A stretch of 64,000 bases of DNA from Anastatus disparis. Taxonomy: Eukaryota > Arthropoda > Insecta > Hymenoptera > Eupelmidae. Where the stretch lies: positions 2,485,501 to 2,549,500 of the forward strand of contig JAFFSR010000397.1 in assembly GCA_017163975.1 (NCBI GenBank), in the 5' to 3' direction. Shown here in pieces: positions 21,573 through 32,916 of the stretch (within the stretch, counting starts at the first letter, position 1; each line of letters opens with the position of its first letter). Both the position numbers and the translations under genes were made by a program. Below the pieces are notes generated by a model. It saw only the letters and a program-made list of their open reading frames with translations. It did no database searches and had not been told where the DNA came from.

Positions 21573-23810
21573 TGATACTGTACCACCAGAGTTATTCTAT
21601 CCGGAATTTATGAAAACTCCGAATAGCGTGCTGCAAATAAAGCTAATAAATGAAAGCTTGACACATAAAAAGGATAACCTCCTACACTTCACATCTGCAG
21701 TCGCTACTCCTGTAGCTAAACTATTGATAGACTTAAATCAATTAGATAAATGTGAAATAAAGGGACTCAAACTAAAACCGGGACAAGTAATAGTAACGCC
21801 AAGAACCAAGACGTTTCTATTAAACGCTATTCTCATCAATAAACACTTCGAATTATTTTCAGAACAAGAACTTCTTAACACGCTTAAAAATCTAGCAAAA
21901 TGTATAAAGAAATACGAAATAAAAACACTTCACATTTCTAAGCAGAATAACTTGATAGACCAAATATCTTTCTCAACATTTTTACAAATATTAAAAGAGG
22001 TATTGAATCATTGTGAATGCCGGATCTTTCTATGTTACGGTTCAACAAATGTGCCACCAGACGACATAAAGAATAAAATCATAGCAGAATACTACACCAG
22101 CATGGTTGAAGGACATAAGGGAGTAACTGAAACCTACAGAAGAATAAGAGAAAAATTCTTCTGGAGTGGACTAAAGGAAGATGTAACTGAATACGTTCGA
22201 AATCGCCAACAGTATCAGGAACTTAAACTGGTCCAAATCAAAAACAGAAAACCCATGATTATTACGGATACATCTATTAAACCCTTCGACAAAATATCCA
22301 TCGACACAGTCGGCCCACTTCCGATCACGCCCGATGGTAATTGACATATACTAACTATACAAGATAATTTGACGAAATATTGCATAGCCGTGCCCATTAA
22401 CAACACAAAGGCCAAAACCATCGCAGACGCTCTGGCACGTCATGTAATCACTCTGTACGGTTCACCACGTGTAATTCTGTCGGACAAAGCACCAGCCCTC
22501 ATAGGAAAAGTAATACACCAACTGACAAAAATATTTAAAATCCAACAAGTTACAACCTCTGGGTATCATCCACAATCCAACGGCTCTCTAAGACGAAGTC
22601 ACATTTTATTGACCGAATATATACGACACTATATAGAAAACTACGAAGACTGGGATAAAGTTGTGCTATTTGCAATATTTTCGTAAAACACCAGCGTGCA
22701 CGAATCAACTGGATTTACACCCTTCAAACTGATTTTTGGCAAGCCCGCAAGAATACCAAGCTCCCTGCCCTTAGAAAAAATAGATACATACTCATCTCAC
22801 ATAGCGGAATTAATCAATCGGCTACATGATACGCGGAAGATGGCCACCGAGTCCCTTGTCAATTCAAAACACAGGAACAAACGCTACTACGACAAGAAGG
22901 CCAAAACACATCATTACTCGCCAGGGGACTTACCAGGAGAGGCTATGAGCTTCGGGTCACAGATCTTGACGAAACTTTAGGATATATTTTTAGGTACCAA
23001 AATATAAGTAGAGCCAGAACGGTACGGTCTAACGCTTCGAAAAACTGAAATTATAGACGTTTCTAGTCTTATTTTAAGAAAATTGTAAAAAAAGCTCCTA
23101 ATTGAAGTGTGAATAATCCAGTCTAGAAATGCTTTTAACAAATCAACTGGGACTAAGATAAAAGTTTAAAAAGCAGGCTTTAATTTGCCGTTTTCAGAAT
23201 TAAAAAATAATAAATAAAACCAGAGATATGTTTGTTCAAAGTTAAAAAGCAAGAAAGTACCAAAAATCACAAAATCACTGTTCTTTAGAATTTAAATGAT
23301 TTTTGGTACTTTCTTGCTTTTTAACTTCAAAAAAACATATCTCTGGTTCTAATTATTATTTTTTAATTCTGAAAACGGCAAAATAAAGTCTGCTTCTTGT
23401 ACTTTTATTTTAGTCCTAGTTGATTTATTGAAGGCATTTCTAGACTGGATTATTCACACTTCAATTAGGAGCTTTTTTTTACAATTTTCTTAACATAAGA
23501 CTAGAAACGTCTATAATTTCAGTTTTTCGAAGCGTTAGACTGTACTGCTCTAGCTTTACTCATATTTTGGTATCTTAAAACATATCCCAAAGTTTTATCA
23601 AGATCTGTAACCCGAAGCTCATAGCCTCTCCTGGTTAGTATACGCTACCAAGGAACCCCGACAAAATAAACTTGACAAAACATATAATGGTCCATACAAA
23701 ATAATTTAACTCCTAGAAAAACATAACGTTATTCTTCAAAACGAAGACGGCAAGTGTCTTCTAAAACATATGGATAAGATCAAACTAGCCCATCGCCAAT
23801 AGAAACCTTT
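21541..23810 (+). pseudogene. pol: Element A integrase (broken)
   Basis: A frameshift leads to frame 21541: pre-integrase region, then the HHCC-type segment (GHKGVTETYRRIREKFFW) whose two zinc cysteines are lost (RNRQQYQELK). The core retains IDTVGPL, while the second Asp is in ILSDKAPAL and the usual catalytic Glu is Arg in SNGSLRRSH. TGA at 22342 and TAA at 22684 interrupt it. A foldback MITE at 22933-23634 splits the C-terminal domain, which resumes after TTA and runs to about 23800 with stops. The changed catalytic Glu means it could not integrate even if translated. Confidence 0.85.
22933..23634. mobile_element. Foldback MITE (family T3), 702 bp, TTA target duplication
   Basis: The ends are CCAGGAGAGGCTATGAGC and its exact complement GCTCATAGCCTCTCCTGG, with arms matching almost to the centre near 23280. 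TTA flanks it at 22930-22932 and 23635-23637. The ends share AGGAGAG and CTTCGGG with the MITE at 5981-6650, so both probably belong to one superfamily. Confidence 0.88.
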
Positions 23811-23818
23811 TGTTTCAG
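23802..23818 (+). promoter_or_regulatory. 3' splice acceptor directly at env1 ATG
   Basis: ACCTTTTGTTTCAG ends at 23818 and the env1 ATG begins at the next base. This fits expression from a spliced subgenomic mRNA, as known for errantivirus env. Confidence 0.65.
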
Positions 23819-25826
23819 ATGACAAAAATATGGACCATCATCATAGCCTTAACAACAATTACACCGGTACTGAGCGAAAATTACATAATTTAAATTTTGA
23901 ATAACAACCCCGGAATATACTACGAAAGATTACAAGATATTCGATATTCTGAGACAGACTGAAAGGCAATTGTTTTCATTGACATGAAACCCCTGCACTA
24001 CAATGTCACCTTTATCAGGACAACTTTCCAAGGCCTTAGGGATAAATGCGTACACGCCCAGGGTTACCCTGAACTATGCGACACATTGGTAAAAAGGATA
24101 TACTTCTTAGAAGAAGAAAACAAGCTGATAAACCAACTGCACAAGGACCTACTAGACTCAATGAGTGAAGTAGAATACCTTGAACCATCAGCCTCTAATT
24201 TACCAACAATAAAGAAGAGAAGCGTACCCTTCGAATTCGTCAGTAGTATCAGTAGGTCACTGTCCGGGACTCTTTCAGAAAAAGATGGGTAGATATACGA
24301 AAAACATATTGCCCAGTTATACAAAGAAGAAAATGAAATAGCCAGGATAGCTAAAGAAGAAGCACACATAGTGCAACATAAATTAGCCTCCATCAGTACC
24401 CAGGTAAAAAAAAATAGTGTAGGTATACAAAAAACGTATGAACTTAACTTGAAAGTCATCAAGGAAATAGATGATATCAGCGGTCTATGGCATCACTTAA
24501 ATGTAATGAAACATTTTTCGGGAACCGTCAATCACATACAGACCGTGTTAACTTTATACAAAGAAACATTTAAGACACTACAAGAAGCTGTAAACGCCGC
24601 TCGCATTGGACGTATGCATATCTCACTTATGACTACGACCACTCTGCAAAAAGTATTTGGACAAATTATAGACTTACACCCAGAATACGAATTCCCTATC
24701 CCAATAGCTCACGCACGAATCGATAAACTCACGGAAATAGTCACGGTCCGCCTCGGATACAGAAATGGCAAGTTTTTAATAGAAATAAGAATCCCCATGT
24801 TAAGCAAATTCCCGACCGGACTTTATAGAATACACCCCGTACCAATTCCACAGCAACAAAATGATTACTTAGTTACAGCATGTATCACCCCATAAACACC
24901 ATACATCTCGTTAAGTAACGACAAGAGAGCCTACAGCCTCTTGTCCGACCTAGACTTAAAAATGTGTAAACACACATTACACAATGAAATATGCACACGC
25001 ATCGCACTGATATACGAATCAGATAACAACATGGCATGCGAGTATTTATTACTGAACCAGCCAAGCGACAAAAATATCAATCTTTGCATAATAAGTATAA
25101 CACACAATTACAAACCATACTGGACCCATTTAAAATCAATGGACGGATGGGTCTATTCCGTTCACGGTACAAACGTGATCCAAATATCATGCCCGGAACA
25201 ACAACACGAATTAGTAAAAATATCAGGAGTTGGTATTTCAACTTAGGCCTAAATGCTCAGCACGACGCAACCATATAACGCTTACCGGACTCAAAACACT
25301 AGGGGACATGGAGGAATTCTTATACCTACCCCAAATTCACCTAAACATCACGCAAATAGACGGTAACTTCTTTAAGAAAATTTCAATATTAAACGATTTT
25401 TTAACATTCACCCTATCCAAATACACAGTAGGGAAGCTCAAATCGGAAATGAGCTCAGACCAAATTCAAAACCAATACGATAAAATCATGGAAGATACCA
25501 ACAATAAAAAACTAACGCACTTCGTCTCATACGGAACAATCGGATTGAATACTACTATAATAATAATAGTAACGATAATAATAATAATATGTTGCCGTAA
25601 ATTCAAGAAAATACGCCCCCTCAACCATAAAACACGAAACGACCCAACCGACTCGGAAAGTTATACCTTCGACGTCCTGCGGCCTATAAACGTCGTTGAA
25701 CATCCATCTCAATCGTACCATACCTTATCTAAATCAATCAACACTCCATCCGTATCACCAAGATCACGTCACAATTCAGCACCCATCGACAACACAGAAA
25801 ATTATACAGACGATGAAATGAACTAA
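23819..25826 (+). pseudogene. env: Env1: F-type (baculovirus F-like) envelope protein of element A
   Basis: It opens with a hydrophobic signal-like stretch, then the NNPGIYYERL motif typical of errantivirus Env N-termini. A dibasic furin-like site (IKKRS) near 24210 is followed by a fusion-peptide-like VPFEFVSSISRSLSGTLSE, the hallmark of F-type Env. A long helical region leads to the YRIHPVPIP block near 24825 and cysteine-containing ectodomain. After a frameshift near 25240 there is one transmembrane segment (TTIIIIVTIIIIICC, near 25550-25595) and a ~75-residue cytoplasmic tail. In-frame stops stand at about 23888, 23959, 24290 and 24893. Described only; not a functional gene. Confidence 0.85.
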
Positions 25827-25861
25827 ATTCACATCTGCTTACTAACCCTAACACGTTAATG

Positions 25862-25879
25862 AATTCCTTATGTTCACAG
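25862..25879 (+). promoter_or_regulatory. 3' splice acceptor before env2
   Basis: TTCCTTATGTTCACAG ends at 25879, 21 bp before the env2 ATG at 25900. The pyrimidine tract is weaker than that of env1. Confidence 0.5.
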
Positions 25880-25899
25880 AGAAGGAAAAAGAAAACAGA

Positions 25900-27367
25900 A
25901 TGATTTATATATTGCATGCTTCGTTAAAAATCTGGATCATAGAAGCACTGATTAACATAGTATATACACAATCAAAAAAGGCACTAATAACTAACCTCGA
26001 CTCTAATCCTAGGATCTACTTCCACTACCTTGGATCAATACTACACCAGACGGATCAATGGACACTAGCTGTAAGGATCAACCTCCATGAAATCAGTCAT
26101 GGGACTATTAAGGCACAAGAAACAATAAATAATCTGACCAGCACGTGTAATCATGATATGTCAATTGTATCACACTCAAACAAGACAAATAGGTCGCCTC
26201 CTGGACCAAGCGGATAGTCTATTGTCAACTATCGACCAAATATCACCACCAGCAGAGATTGACGAAACTTTTACCACAATCATCAATAGGGTGAATACAG
26301 AACTTGAAACGTCTCGGGAAGTAGCAAAAGAACTTAAGGACATCAACGATTACATAGAATTCAGAAGAAACGACTCGCTCGCATATACAATCACTGATTA
26401 TATAGGAGCGACCGAGCTGAGGTTGGCAAGAATAAAAGAATTTTTGGAATTGCACATCAATCTGTATAAAATGATAATAGATGTAATAGAGTCAGCCCAG
26501 ATCGGTTAACTAAATCATAAACACATTGACATAGAAGACTTCAACCGTATAGCCCAGCATATACAGCTGGAATCATACGGAAGGATAGCCATGCCACAAC
26601 CGTTTTTGAACGTATTTAACAAGATAATATCCTGTAAACCACGGCGGACTCAGGACAATATATACATCAAAATAGAAATACCACTGTACAGAGACGACGG
26701 CCTAAAGCTCTACAAGATACACCCCATTACCGTACCAACGACATCCATCCAAATCATACCACGAGGGGAATACATATTAACACCAACAGAAGGAACAAAC
26801 TACACGTTATACAAAGAGAAAGACATTAACAAATGCGTCAAAATCAAGGAAACAATGTACTGCGACATACCAAGAATAATGAACTCAGGGAACAGTTGTG
26901 AGACCCAATTGTTAAATAACTCACCCGCGAAAAAATGCCAAATAAAAACAACGTGACTAATACAAACTACGTGGATACACCTTCAAGATACCAATGCCTG
27001 GATCTTTTTGACACCAAAATCAGAAGGTTTGCACATAACCTGCTGGAATAACGACGACACAAACGTAGAAATCCACGGAATAGAAATTGTAGAAATACAG
27101 CCAGGTTGCCAAGCTTCGACTACATATGCAACTCTAGCACCATCAATGAAAGAAAACAAACTGGAAGAATATTTCACGTATACGAACAAAATAAAATCCA
27201 CGGATATAAACGAAACCAAGGAGATCAACTTAACATACTTGATAATCACCGAAATGGCATTAATAACAACTGTTGACTTAATCATATCATGGATTATCAA
27301 CAGAAAAATAAAATACAACTATACCTCACAGACAGACGACATCGAAAAACAACAGGAACTCATTTAA
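25900..27367 (+). pseudogene. Env2: second, shortened F-type env-like gene
   Basis: A hydrophobic start precedes SNPRIYFHYLGS, the counterpart of the NPGIYYE motif, and a conserved DQW. A frameshift occurs near 26160. The frame then runs with TAA at 26507 and TGA at 26954 to 27367. It keeps the region matching env1 around LYK...AQIG, the KLYKIHPITVPT block near 26710, a Cys-rich part (DINKCVKIKETMYCDIP) and a C-terminal membrane segment (YLIITEMALITTVDLIISW). The furin site and fusion peptide of env1 are absent. It has a short tail. It is clearly a paralogue of env1, but could not fuse membranes by the same mechanism. Confidence 0.75.
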
Positions 27368-27498
27368 CTCACCGTAAAATGAGACTGAAAAATAGAATGA
27401 AATAACAACCCCCAACGAACTAGACGCTACTAAACGAACCGACTTAGACAGACCCTATATACGATACAGTGTCTCCCACAAAACAAGTTCTCAACTAA

Positions 27499-27518
27499 AA
27501 AAAAAAAAAAAAAAAATG
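27499..27518 (+). repeat. Poly(A) tract after env2
   Basis: About 20 A residues follow the env2 gene by 130 bp. A similar run follows env3 at 28972. The position after each env-like unit suggests a trace of polyadenylated mRNA, but a simple A-run is possible. Confidence 0.6.
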
Positions 27519-27633
27519 AATACAAAAGGGAGGCACATCTCTTCAAGAAATGAATTACCTAACACTAATGCATGCATTTTATCTAGTTGAACTTAACACT
27601 GCATGAAGTAATGAATAGCTCGACCTAACGAAA

Positions 27634-27653
27634 AAATTTTTTTTCCCCTACAG
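27634..27653 (+). promoter_or_regulatory. 3' splice acceptor directly at env3 ATG
   Basis: AATTTTTTTTCCCCTACAG ends at 27653 and the ATG starts at 27654. The arrangement is the same as at env1. Confidence 0.65.
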
Positions 27654-28971
27654 ATGTTCTTCTTAACTACTCTTCTTATACTTTTCTTTACCATAGTAAT
27701 AACCTCACCTCATGAAACAAAGTTACCTTACTCAATTACAACCTTGAGAAATCAACCGGGGATTTACTACGAGCCAATAGAAGATTATTACTATCAAAAT
27801 GACGTTTGGACATTCGACACTAACATTAACCTCATCCAACTATATCATGATGAAAGGACCTTTATAGATGAAATCCAGACTACAAAAAAATTCTGCGTAT
27901 TTTACTGTAAGGAACAACAACACACGGGAATTAACTATCTAAATACTCTGATAAACACCACAGAACGACTTAGAAAAGAAACCTTCAAAAGAGGATCAGG
28001 GACACAATAGTAAAGCTACTAACAGGAATGGTAAACCCAAACTTAATCCCTGAGTACCAGCTAGAAGCTATCTTCAACGAGACAAGCGAAATGAAACCTG
28101 AGTCACAGCTCCCACCACTGGACCCATCACTCAAGGAACTCGGAAGAATATCTCGGATCAAGGTATCCAAGTTCGCGTTCAGCATAAATATTCAGCTGAA
28201 TGTTTCCACTTACACGATGACAACGTTCAAATCGTACAAAATGCACCATGTTCCAGTACCTCAAGTTGACAACACCATGGCCACAATCTTACTAACATCG
28301 ACATACATCGCAACAAACAACATAACGAGACAATATGTACTTCTGGATGACATCAGCAAATGCTTCAAGAGTAACGACGCAATCTTTTGTCTGCAACTAA
28401 AATCTACACCGGACCTACTTGCGAGTCAACCCTTCGAACCGCCACTTTACCAAATGAATTCAACCGACGTATCATCTCAACCTATAATGACACAAAAACG
28501 ACCTTCGAACTACTAGAAACGACTGGGGAATGGATCTTCTCCACACCCATAACTGAGGATATCAAGATCATCTGCAATCAAAATTACAACGAGACTATAA
28601 AAGGGATTGGAATCATATAGATCGCGCCAGAATGCACCCTAACAACACCATATACAACGCTAAAGGGAAAAACAACTACAAGGAAAGGAGAACAGCACTT
28701 TAACTCCACCCTGCACCTGACCATAACAAAACGCATTAGCATACCACCACTATACTACATGATCCTATCAATAACGTCTACGATCATGGGCATCACTACA
28801 TGGATAACGTGGAAAATCAAGCTCTGCGAGGATAAGAAGCTTAGATTTACTGTTACTTCTACCACCACCACCTGCAGAATTACTACTGGACAAAGGACTA
28901 CCTTTACCAAAGGACCCACCTCAGCTATACAGGTTCTTACCAGACCTGGGTACCCCAATCCTCAACTTTGA
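27654..28971 (+). pseudogene. Env3: third F-type env-like gene
   Basis: A clear signal peptide (MFFLTTLLILFFTIVI) is followed by RNQPGIYYEPIEDY and a conserved W, aligning with the starts of env1 and env2. The first frame stops at 28008 soon after a dibasic FKRG. The next frame (28028-28516) has the SYKMHHVPVPQ block equivalent to YRIHPVPIP, and a third frame (to 28971, with a TAG at 28618) has the cysteine region and a membrane segment (YYMILSITSTIMGITTWITW, near 28750-28810). Most of the central fusion and helical region of env1 is missing. Two frameshifts and internal stops mark it as dead. Confidence 0.72.
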
Positions 28972-28991
28972 AAAAAAAAAAAAAAAAAAAA
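28972..28991 (+). repeat. Poly(A) tract after env3
   Basis: About 20 A residues begin directly after the end of the last env3 frame, before the spacer leading to the zinc-finger-like ORF. Confidence 0.6.
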
Positions 28992-29142
28992 ATTAATCAA
29001 GACACAAAATAACGCTGAGCAGAAAGAAGGCCTAGATTTAATTTTATGTATAATTTCCCTCCTTACATACTATCCTGTCTTTTCCATGCATGTCTGGTGT
29101 TTTGTTCCCTACCTCTTCTGTTCTCAAAAACCTTTTTTTTAC

Positions 29143-29169
29143 CTTTTTCTGATTGTTTTGTCCTCACAG
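29143..29169 (+). promoter_or_regulatory. 3' splice acceptor directly at ORF X ATG
   Basis: TTTTCTGATTGTTTTGTCCTCACAG ends at 29169 with a long pyrimidine tract, and ATGGCC follows at once. It is one of the best acceptors in the element. Confidence 0.65.
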
Positions 29170-29915
29170 ATGGCCAGCGAAGAAACCGCCCAAGGAACTT
29201 CCAGCATCAACGTTAACCAGGACTCATACAACGGTCTCCAAGGTTTAGAGATCGCAATAATAAGCCGTTGCGTTAACCTAGGACCAAGGATAAGAACTCA
29301 GGTGTATTTTAGCCCACTGAGTCATAAGCTACGATGTGCCCGATGTTTTGATTGGACCAGTTACACAGAAAACTTCGAAACAACCTGTTGATAACTCGGC
29401 CGGCATCAGAGTACACCACCTGCCTTCAGACTCTCAGCACACATCAACACGAAATTAGGGATCTGGGAGGTAAACAGATACTAGGAGAACCAGTGACTAA
29501 TACAATAGAAGGGAAAATATCAGCATTTCAGCGACTACCGACTCCTCCACCTCCGCAAGACATCACCGTATTCCCTAATCCGAGGAACGGATATAAAGTC
29601 ATCGCCTTGTCTTATTGCGTTACCAACTACATCAAGGAAAAAATATATTACAGTGAAATAAACCAAAGGGTAATTTGCCGGATCTGCAATAGAATATCGG
29701 CAAGACACAGACAAAGTTATAAAGATCATAAAGAATTCCACCTGGTATCTTTCCGTCGACCTAAACACCTTAGGTGCACTTATTGCAACAAACAACCACT
29801 ACGAGTTCAACTGGCCAAAGACTGCAAGGATTGTATCGGTACAACATTTAGACGAAGTGACCGGATTCAAGACCAGGGCGGCGCCTTCGTATGCCATCAA
29901 CCGCGGGCAAAATGA
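29170..29915 (+). pseudogene. ORF X: cysteine-rich, zinc-finger-like accessory protein of element A
   Basis: The ORF starts MASEETAQGTSS. It has two similar units: one around LRCARCFDWTSYTEN (29330-29375) and one around VICRICNRISARHRQSYKDH (29670-29735). The second ends KEFH, which makes a C-x2-C-x13-H-x3-H arrangement like a C2H2 finger. A further LRCTYC...CKDC cluster follows near 29770-29835. A frameshift lies near 29390. It is not Gag, Pol or Env. Nucleic-acid binding, for instance as a regulator, is inferred only from the cysteine pattern. Confidence 0.6.
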
Positions 29916-30023
29916 TCTTTCTTCTCAATTCCTCCTACCTTTTTCCGTCTTTCTTCTTCTCCTTATCCTTTCTTCTCCTCTGTTACTGTAGTAAAATTTG
30001 TAATTGTAGTGATAATAATAGCA

Positions 30024-30126
<103 letters not shown>

Positions 30127-30181
30127 CAGCAACAGTAGCAATATTGACACGATAACAAATTTCTATGACATAGGAAATATC

Positions 30182-30200
30182 TTTTTTTTTTGTTTCTAGA
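30182..30200 (+). promoter_or_regulatory. 3' splice acceptor before ORF Y
   Basis: CTTTTTTTTTTTGTTTCTAG ends at 30200, 17 bp before the ORF Y ATG. Confidence 0.55.
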
Positions 30201-30217
30201 TAAATTTTCAACAAAAA

Positions 30218-30508
30218 ATGAAGATTTTGCACGATCTTGGTTTCAACCCAGGGCATACGCCCTGCCATATCCTAGCAAATAGCAGATTCTTTCGCAAACA
30301 TTCTCGGCGACCGCTGTGCATGTCGCCCACGACCTTCATATTTTACATGCGCAATGAGTTAACACGAGTCCCACTGTCAACATGGGATGAATGTATGCTA
30401 TACGAGTATTTTACCGAACAAGAAATAAGGGAATTAAAGAAACATTATTATATTGAAATAGAAGAAGAAAACGAAGAAAAAGAAGACGAACGCTTAGAAT
30501 GTTTTTAA
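30218..30508 (+). CDS. ORF Y: small acidic-tailed protein of element A (96 aa, unknown)
   Basis: The ORF is uninterrupted, unlike its neighbours. The N-terminal half is basic and aromatic (NSRFFRKHSRRPLCMSP). The C-terminal half is helical and highly acidic (EQEIRELKKHYYIEIEEEN followed by more Glu/Asp). I recognise no family. It lies between ORF X and the 3' LTR, where complex retroviruses keep small regulatory genes; this analogy is inference. Confidence 0.5.
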   Translation: MKILHDLGFNPGHTPCHILANSRFFRKHSRRPLCMSPTTFIFYMRNELTRVPLSTWDECMLYEYFTEQEIRELKKHYYIEIEEENEEKEDERLECF

Positions 30509-30650
30509 GAAATTTCTTTTTGTAAACCATAGGGAGCGAATTTTCCTTATGTATCCGCAATATTGTATGTTCTCTATCTATTTTTGTATCTGTGAAAAAA
30601 AGTTTGAACCCTGGTCATAGCTGGACTTCATCGAGGACAATGAACACTTT

Positions 30651-30662
30651 CGCACTGGGAGG
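30651..30662 (+). promoter_or_regulatory. Element A polypurine tract
   Basis: CACTGGGAGG directly abuts the TGTAAC start of the 3' LTR. It is short but correctly placed for plus-strand priming. Confidence 0.6.
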
Positions 30663-30979
30663 TGTAACATCCTAGCATCATTTTAATTATTTCAATCTAT
30701 TTATTATAAAATACTTACTAATATTTCTAAACTCATTGCAATGGCCAACGCTCAAACTTTTTCCTTAATTAATATGCAGTGCTCAGATAACTTCGTGCGA
30801 CAGCACAGGTGTTTTTTTTTTAAATAGATTGACTTGTTGAATCATAATATGTACCATGTTTGTTATTCGCAAATAATATGACAGGTACATGTCAAATTTT
30901 GACAGCTCAATTGAAGAAGAGCAAACACAGGTGTTTTCCTACGACCGACCTCCGCTAAGATATAAGTCTATATTTTTGG

Positions 30980-30987
30980 TATAAAAG
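30980..30987 (+). promoter_or_regulatory. TATA box of element A 3' LTR
   Basis: TATAAAAG stands at the same LTR position as in the 5' LTR. Confidence 0.6.
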
Positions 30988-31352
30988 ACCCAAAAATTGC
31001 ATTGTTAGATATACAGTCTTTTGGCACAGCTCTTACGACATACACTACAGGTTAGTTATTCTAATCCGTCACAATAGACGAATACTTACTATTGTACTTC
31101 TGAACAAGCACCTTTGCTTCTCAATACTGTCTCCATAAGTGGGATTTTTCCATATTTCAAAAATTATACATTTTCTCTTGAAATTATTCTATTCGGGCTT
31201 CTTCATAAGCCACTTAACATTCATTCTAAATTCTCGAGTCAAATAGATCGGTCGCATCCTAAACATAAAAGTTTTCCTAAAAGTGCTAGTAAGGATCAAC
31301 AATTAAAATATAAAATAAATCAGTGTAACAGTGCAAATTAATAACTATTTTC

Positions 31353-31397
<45 letters not shown>

Positions 31398-31401
<4 letters not shown>

Positions 31402-31781
31402 GGGGGGTACCCCCCTGCTCGTTCCACTCGCCAACCCCCATTATAGTTATCATTTCAATATAAAATATAACACTTATGCATTGTTTTATATAAAAATTTT
31501 TTTATTATAATATATTTTTATTTAATATATTTTACATTTTAGAATGATTATAGAAAACAATTTTTTAAATTATTCAAAATAATATAAAAAATTAAATAAA
31601 ACATATAAATTATAAAACAAAATGATTTTTATGGCTACTGGTGAAGGCTTCCATTAATAAAAAGACCTAACGCGTCTTTGGTGGTATCTTTGCAAATTTA
31701 TTTATTTATATCATCCTGAAAATAATTTTTTCATTATAGTTTATTTATGAATGATTTAAATTGATAAAATATATTTAATTG

Positions 31782-31821
<40 letters not shown>

Positions 31822-31950
31822 GATAAATATTTTCATTTATTACTTACAAACTTGTGTATTTTAATATGTCTTTTCAAACTATCTATTCTATGGAAACCTT
31901 TTCCACAATATTTACAAATATTCAAATACATATCATCGTGACTTTTTTAA
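31398..31950 (-). mobile_element. Helitron 3'-terminal region, minus strand, in the 3' LTR
   Basis: On the minus strand it ends in hairpin GGGGGGTACCCCCC plus CTAA next to (TA)n, as in the 5' LTR. It includes a C2H2 finger at 31942-31841 with a GTAAGT donor after it. It meets a plus-strand helicase head-to-head near 31950. Confidence 0.65.
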
Positions 31951-31951
31951 A

Positions 31952-32761
31952 ATTTTTAATTTAAAAACTAATATAAGATGTAATGATAAAAAATTTTCAT
32001 CTTTTTTATTAAATATAGGAGAAGGAAAAATTAATACTTTCATTATTCCCGAAGAATATAAAACTAATAATATATGCGATACAATTTATAAAGATATAAA
32101 TAACAATTATAATTTTTCTAAAAATGTTATTTTAACTTCACATAATGAAGATGTAAACATTTTAAATAATAAAATATTAAAATTAATCGATGGTGAAATG
32201 ATAACTTATTACAGTATAGATCATGCAACTTATAAAGGCGTTGATCAAACTGATGGAAATATTCATTTAAATTATCCTATTGAAATGTTAAATAATATTA
32301 GAGAAGGATTAACTCCTCACGAAATTAAATTAAAGATTGACGCAATTATAATGTTAATTAGAAATCTTAGTATAAATGATGGATTATGTAATGGAACTAC
32401 ATTAAAAATAACTAAATTATTTAAATTTAATATAGAAGCTGAGATTATTACAGGAGAAAATAAAGGAAATAAAGTTTTTATACCAAAAATAACTTTAAGT
32501 ACAAATGAATCGTCTTCTTTGCCTTTTATTTTACACAGAAAACAATTTCCTATAGTGTTAGCATTTGCAATTACAATTAATAAGTCACAAGGACAAAGTT
32601 TTGAAAATATAGGTATATATATTAAAAAACCATTATTTTCACATGGTCAGCTATATGTCGCACTTTCAAGATGTAAAAATAAAAAATATATATATATTCA
32701 AAATGAATTAGATAATAAAAATGAAATTAAAAACATAGTTTGGAAAGAAATATTAAAATAA
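31952..32761 (+). pseudogene. Helitron PIF1-like helicase, C-terminal part
   Basis: The frame is open from about 31943 to 32761. It starts in the NMRx region (LKTNIRCN), then SFLLNIGEGKI, the SHNEDVNILNNKIL block, MLIRNLSINDGLCNGTTLKI, FPIVLAFAITINKSQGQSF (helicase motif V-like) and HGQLYVALSRCKN (motif VI). These belong to the PIF1-type helicase domain of Helitrons. Walker A and the Rep domain are absent, so this is only the C-terminal ~270 residues. The frame has no internal stop, which makes this the best-preserved coding stretch of the Helitron. Confidence 0.85.
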
Positions 32762-32866
32762 TAATTTATATAATTTAATTATTTATATTAATTGTTTATA
32801 TAATTTAATTATTATTGTTTACAGGTATCGTATTTATAAAATTCATATATATATATAAAATATATA

Positions 32867-32897
<31 letters not shown>

Positions 32898-32916
32898 AAT
32901 TTAAACACATAAGAAA

